Source of the DNA: JACMLD01 sp040007355
Lineage (GTDB): Bacteria; Bacteroidota; Bacteroidia; Chitinophagales; Chitinophagaceae
Direction: 5' to 3'
Assembly: GCA_040007355.1 (NCBI GenBank)
Contig: JBDTVE010000031.1
Location: 1 to 9,420 of the forward strand
DNA length: 9,420 bases
Each line of letters starts with the position of its first letter. Positions within the stretch are counted from its first letter, which is position 1. The position numbers and the translations under genes are program-made. Shown here piece after piece: positions 6,672 to 9,420 of this stretch. The notes beneath the pieces were generated by a model. It saw only the letters and a program-made list of their open reading frames with translations, had not been told where the DNA came from and did no database searches.

Positions 6672-6704
6672 AATAAAAGCCGGAATAGTTTGCATTCCGG
6701 CTTT
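6672..6704 (-). terminator. Strong intrinsic terminator after the barrel gene
   Basis: The arms at 6676-6686 and 6694-6704 are perfect 11-base inverted repeats (AAAGCCGGAAT and ATTCCGGCTTT) with a seven-base loop. On the minus strand the stem runs straight into TTTTATTTTA. It starts about 40 bases after the stop of the outer-membrane gene and ends about ten bases before the start codon of the next gene. It should therefore end or attenuate the YceI-barrel transcript. Confidence 0.8.
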
Positions 6705-6744
6705 GCGTTGGTACAGCATTAATGGATGGACGGATTTTAGTACA

Positions 6745-8142
6745 TTAAAATCCAACTACGGCTTCTATTACATAGCCGTTGAATTTACCCCCGGCCCGGT
6801 AGTCGGCGGTTGGGAAGTCCTGGTACTTTTGAATGATGTATTCCGCTTTCATCAGTATGTTTTTAGTAAGAAACCACCCGGCAGCCGTGGCAAAACGGTT
6901 AATGTTTACCTTTCCGTGATAAGTGATGGCACCGGCGCCGGTACCGTTGGGGTTATTGGCAAGTTCTGCACTTACCATATTGTACCGCATGCCTATAAAA
7001 AGGTTTTCGGTTCTTCCAAAACGATATACTGCATCTACAGCATATTGATTCACTTTTCTGTCAGTTTCCTCTTTCGATGTTCTTCCAGATGCTATCTCGT
7101 ACGTGCCAAATAATTCAAGTCCGTGCGCTTTAAGCAACCCATTGAACATAAAGGCGTTTACTTTTTTACTAAATCCGGGATTAAAGCGTCCGGAAAAGGC
7201 CAGCGGTGAACCCGAACCGGTAGTACTGCTGGGATTAGCTGAATTTTCTTCCATGATAAACTGGTAGTTGGAGCCTGAACGGTCGCCACCAAACAGGGTA
7301 TTACCACCGCTACTTTGATTGCCATAGTAAGAAGCACTCATGCGCAGCCTTAATTTTTCTGCGAGTTGTTTATCAAATCCTGCTTTCAGGATAATAGATG
7401 GGGATTTGTGCAGATCGCCGTCGGGGTTTGCCGATTTATACAAAGAATCAATATTTCCTTTTATCATACCATTGGTTAGGCCCACCATTGCAAACCATCC
7501 GTGTTTTCTAAGATATACCTCGCCCCCAATTTCAGTAGCAAATTCATCCATGATATTTCCCTCCATAAAAGGATTGTAGAGAGTCTGGCCACCATCGCTT
7601 CTGCGGTAGTGTTCATCACCATAATCAACTTCAAAATGACCAATCTTGATAGTGGTTACTTTCATTATGTCTGCCCATACCTGCCCTTTAAAAGGCAGTT
7701 TGTCAAACTGCAGGTAGCCGCCTTTTACCCAGGTCTCATTATGGTGCCTGGTGGAAAGATAAGAGGTGATGTTTAACCGGATACCATCGGCCAACTGCAC
7801 ATCCATGTATATATTGGCTTGTGCCGTTTGAAACCCTGCTGTAATGACTTTTAGCTTATTGCCGGGTGTTGAAACGCCTGAACTAAAGGATCCTACCTGG
7901 TTGTTCAATGCGTCTGGGTTCTCGTGTTTTAGATTCTGAAATTGCTGTGTAAAACCCGCTCCGAACCTGACCTTAATACCGCTGAAGATGGACGCGGTAT
8001 CTTTTGGATCTTCAAAAACATTGATGCCTCCCTGGTCATAAGCCCGAAGGTTGGCAATATGCGGTTGCTGGGCAACCAGTGTTGCTGATAGTAAGCAGGT
8101 AAAAAAGGCCAGTGCGGTGATTTGAGAAATTTTCTTTTGCAT
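6745..8142 (-). CDS. Outer-membrane beta-barrel (porin-like) protein
   Basis: A 465-residue protein with a clear signal peptide (MQKKISQITALAFFTCLLSA, cleavage near LVA-QQ, residues 24/25). The mature chain has many short alternating amphipathic strands rich in Gly, Tyr and Asn, such as RFGAGFTQQFQ, AQANIYMDVQL, TIKIGHFEVDYGD and LELFGTYEIASG. It ends in V-V-G-F, and a C-terminal Phe is the usual outer-membrane insertion signal. The pattern recalls the phosphate-selective porin O/P-like barrels of Bacteroidota, but I cannot name the substrate. No plug or TonB box is seen. The gene starts 33 bases after the YceI gene (8176-8757) with no terminator between, so the two share a transcript. Confidence 0.8.
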   Translation of the reverse strand: MQKKISQITALAFFTCLLSATLVAQQPHIANLRAYDQGGINVFEDPKDTASIFSGIKVRFGAGFTQQFQNLKHENPDALNNQVGSFSSGVSTPGNKLKVITAGFQTAQANIYMDVQLADGIRLNITSYLSTRHHNETWVKGGYLQFDKLPFKGQVWADIMKVTTIKIGHFEVDYGDEHYRRSDGGQTLYNPFMEGNIMDEFATEIGGEVYLRKHGWFAMVGLTNGMIKGNIDSLYKSANPDGDLHKSPSIILKAGFDKQLAEKLRLRMSASYYGNQSSGGNTLFGGDRSGSNYQFIMEENSANPSSTTGSGSPLAFSGRFNPGFSKKVNAFMFNGLLKAHGLELFGTYEIASGRTSKEETDRKVNQYAVDAVYRFGRTENLFIGMRYNMVSAELANNPNGTGAGAITYHGKVNINRFATAAGWFLTKNILMKAEYIIQKYQDFPTADYRAGGKFNGYVIEAVVGF

Positions 8143-8175
8143 GTAGTTAAAGTTGGTAAGCTGAAATGAATAATA

Positions 8176-8757
8176 TTATTTTCGGAGGATAAGGTTGAAT
8201 TGAACTGTTACATCGTTTCCTGTTTTTATCGTTCCCATCATGAATGTGGGAGGCGCCATATTATATTCTTTCATGCTGATTTTTTTGCTGCCCTGAACGG
8301 AAATAGTTTTATCTGCATTTACCCGGGCAATAGCGTTGAGCCCCGCATCAAGGGTAGTTCCGGCAATCGACAATGTACCCTGGCATTTGATAGAACCATC
8401 CGGTGCAACCGTGGCTGACTTAAGGTTATAAGATATACTGGCATTCTTGTCTGTCTTCATGGTCTTATAAGCATTTTTGTCCATGCTTTTGTGTTCGCTT
8501 TTTAGCGATTCGGCGGGTACGGTGAAATTCAATGCAGTTAATCCAATTAACTGACCACTGCTGCCTAGCACTACAGTGGCATTGCTTTCGCCTTTAGATG
8601 TTTTCATATCCCAGTCGTGCAGGCTGGACGTGCCGCTTACCACAATATTAAGATCATCTTTTGAGTGGTATTTGGCCTGTGCCCGGCTGGTAAAAACCAA
8701 TAAGGTGCTAAGAGCCAGCAGCAGTAGCATGGTTTTTATTTTAATGCGGAATAACAT
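8176..8757 (-). CDS. YceI-family secreted protein
   Basis: A 193-residue protein with a signal peptide (hydrophobic core LLLLALSTLLVF, cleavage after SRAQA, near residue 28). The mature part shows the YceI-type pattern: LNIVVSGTSSLHDWDM (36-51), the strand LTALNFTVPAESLKSEHK, then MDKNAYKTMKTDKNASISY, IKCQGTLSIAG, and the end MGTIKTGNDVTVQFNL. The family forms an extended lipocalin-like barrel in the periplasm and binds isoprenoid or other amphiphilic chains. It would be the first gene of the minus-strand unit, with the porin-like gene 33 bases downstream. The in-frame ATG at 8730 (Met10) is a possible shorter start that keeps the signal peptide. Confidence 0.85.
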   Translation of the reverse strand: MLFRIKIKTMLLLLALSTLLVFTSRAQAKYHSKDDLNIVVSGTSSLHDWDMKTSKGESNATVVLGSSGQLIGLTALNFTVPAESLKSEHKSMDKNAYKTMKTDKNASISYNLKSATVAPDGSIKCQGTLSIAGTTLDAGLNAIARVNADKTISVQGSKKISMKEYNMAPPTFMMGTIKTGNDVTVQFNLILRK

Positions 8758-9215
8758 AGTGTATTATTTAGTTGGTGTAATAAGGACTTTCTGTGACCCG
8801 TATTCTGTTGACGATGCAAGGTAAATGGGTGTTGCGGGCTGTTCTATGACGATGGTCAGTAGTGGAGATGACAGTGGTTGTTAATGCGAACTTGTATGAC
8901 TTTCTGCAGAATACTGTAGCGGACCTTTTTTATAGTAAACCAGTCGGCGAAAGATTTTTTTCATCCGGCAGGGCTAAGCAGGTCTCAATTGGCGATGACC
9001 CTGGAGATCAATAAATCGACGCTATAATAAATAGTATTGTATTAATTGGCTTATTGTATTTGCCAGCCTGGCAGAACATTACCGAAATTTATTTTATTGA
9101 ATTAGCTGGGTGGGCCGGCAGGTTCCATTACGGCACATATGACGATGCCCTCTATCGCGGTAGAACAAATACAGCCAAACAATGGTATGAATACATTTTA
9201 CCCTGTTTAACCAGC
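8758..9215. other. 458-base non-coding gap between usp and yceI genes
   Basis: No supported gene. It must hold the promoter of the minus-strand YceI-barrel unit, but I found no match to the TAnnTTTG element on that strand. It contains a perfect 13-base odd palindrome, TGCCAG-C-CTGGCA (9061-9073), and an AT-rich stretch (about 9021-9060) with TATTGTATT repeated at 9035-9043 and 9052-9060, that is, 17 bases start to start. These may be regulator sites. No intrinsic terminator is seen after the usp gene. Confidence 0.5.
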
Positions 9216-9420
9216 TCATGGGTGGGTTTGATACTGGTGGGCAATGAACAGTGGAAGGTTAATTGTTTTAACCAGCTGTTCTGCAGTACTGTCCTGGCTT
9301 GCAATGGCGATGCGCCGTGGACCAAACGCACCCATGACAACAATGGCGTTTCGTTTATTCATTAGATATTTATACAGTTCGTCCTTGGCAACACCGGTTA
9401 TTGTGTGAAACCCGATACTG
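9216..9420 (-). CDS. Universal stress protein (UspA family), C-terminal part
   Basis: The last 67 residues of a gene that enters from the right edge; the start lies outside the window. The reading shows the Usp C-terminal pattern: a helix AKDELYKYLMNKR, the strand AIVVMGAFG, a loop PRRIAIASQDS, the helix TAEQLVKTI, and the closing strand NLPLFIAHQ. In ATP-binding Usp proteins the loop reads G-2x-G-9x-G-S/T. Here both first glycines and the Ser are kept but the third Gly is Asp, so nucleotide binding is uncertain. Usp proteins are cytosolic and rise under starvation, low oxygen or other stress, which fits hpf and the BON gene in this window. A 458-base gap separates it from the YceI gene on the same strand. 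Confidence 0.85.
   Translation of the reverse strand, partial: SIGFHTITGVAKDELYKYLMNKRNAIVVMGAFGPRRIAIASQDSTAEQLVKTINLPLFIAHQYQTHP

Noticed and set aside
6703..7113. Plus-strand reading frame of 136 codons
   Set aside because: It is antisense to the outer-membrane barrel gene, which has a signal peptide and C-terminal Phe.
9152..9343. Minus-strand reading frame of 63 codons near the right edge
   Set aside because: It is a shadow of the Usp gene, which is read in another minus-strand frame and runs open to the edge with a clear Usp pattern.
9054..9365. Plus-strand reading frame of 103 codons
   Set aside because: It overlaps the Usp gene on the opposite strand, and its translation shows no domain pattern.
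1..9420. CRISPR array, tRNA, rRNA, insertion sequence or phage genes
   Set aside because: No regularly spaced repeats, cloverleaf-like sequence, transposase pattern or phage proteins were seen.

Overview
The window looks like part of a Bacteroidota chromosome, probably from the Chitinophagaceae or a relative. This is inferred from several things. Start codons lack Shine-Dalgarno sequences. There is a short hibernation-promoting factor, a cytosolic multi-PAS kinase of the HisKA_3 type, YceI-like secreted proteins of the style common in this phylum, and an intergenic match to the Bacteroidota -7 element TAnnTTTG. No RNA gene, insertion sequence, phage gene or CRISPR array was seen.

Left part, plus strand (177-2834): a small cupin-fold protein that has lost its metal-binding histidines, then a soluble three-PAS histidine kinase, then an unrecognised 132-residue protein whose start lies inside the end of the kinase gene. 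The three are tightly packed and look like one transcription unit. No response regulator is present. A small single-BON protein (3097-3357) and the ribosome hibernation factor HPF (3453-3755) follow on the same strand. Next comes a 373-base gap (3756-4128) rich in palindromes and hairpins, with one good promoter element, and then a four-helix membrane protein of unknown function (4129-4536).

Right part, minus strand: read in its own direction, a universal stress protein (C-terminal part only, entering from the right edge), a 458-base gap, then a YceI-family secreted protein, an outer-membrane beta-barrel protein, a strong intrinsic terminator, a second and divergent YceI-like secreted protein, and a full-length acetyl-CoA hydrolase / acetate (succinate) CoA-transferase. 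The last gene converges on the membrane-protein gene, and the two stop codons share one TTAA.

Taken together (inference), this resembles an energy-limitation or low-oxygen stress island. HPF silences ribosomes, and Usp and BON proteins are common stress companions. The CoA-transferase exchanges CoA between acetate and succinate or other acids. The YceI/barrel proteins would adjust the envelope. The PAS kinase is a plausible sensor. None of these functional links is proven by the sequence. The most interesting items to check are the cupin/kinase/unknown-protein unit, the YceI-barrel-YceI-CoA-transferase cluster, and the structured gap after hpf.
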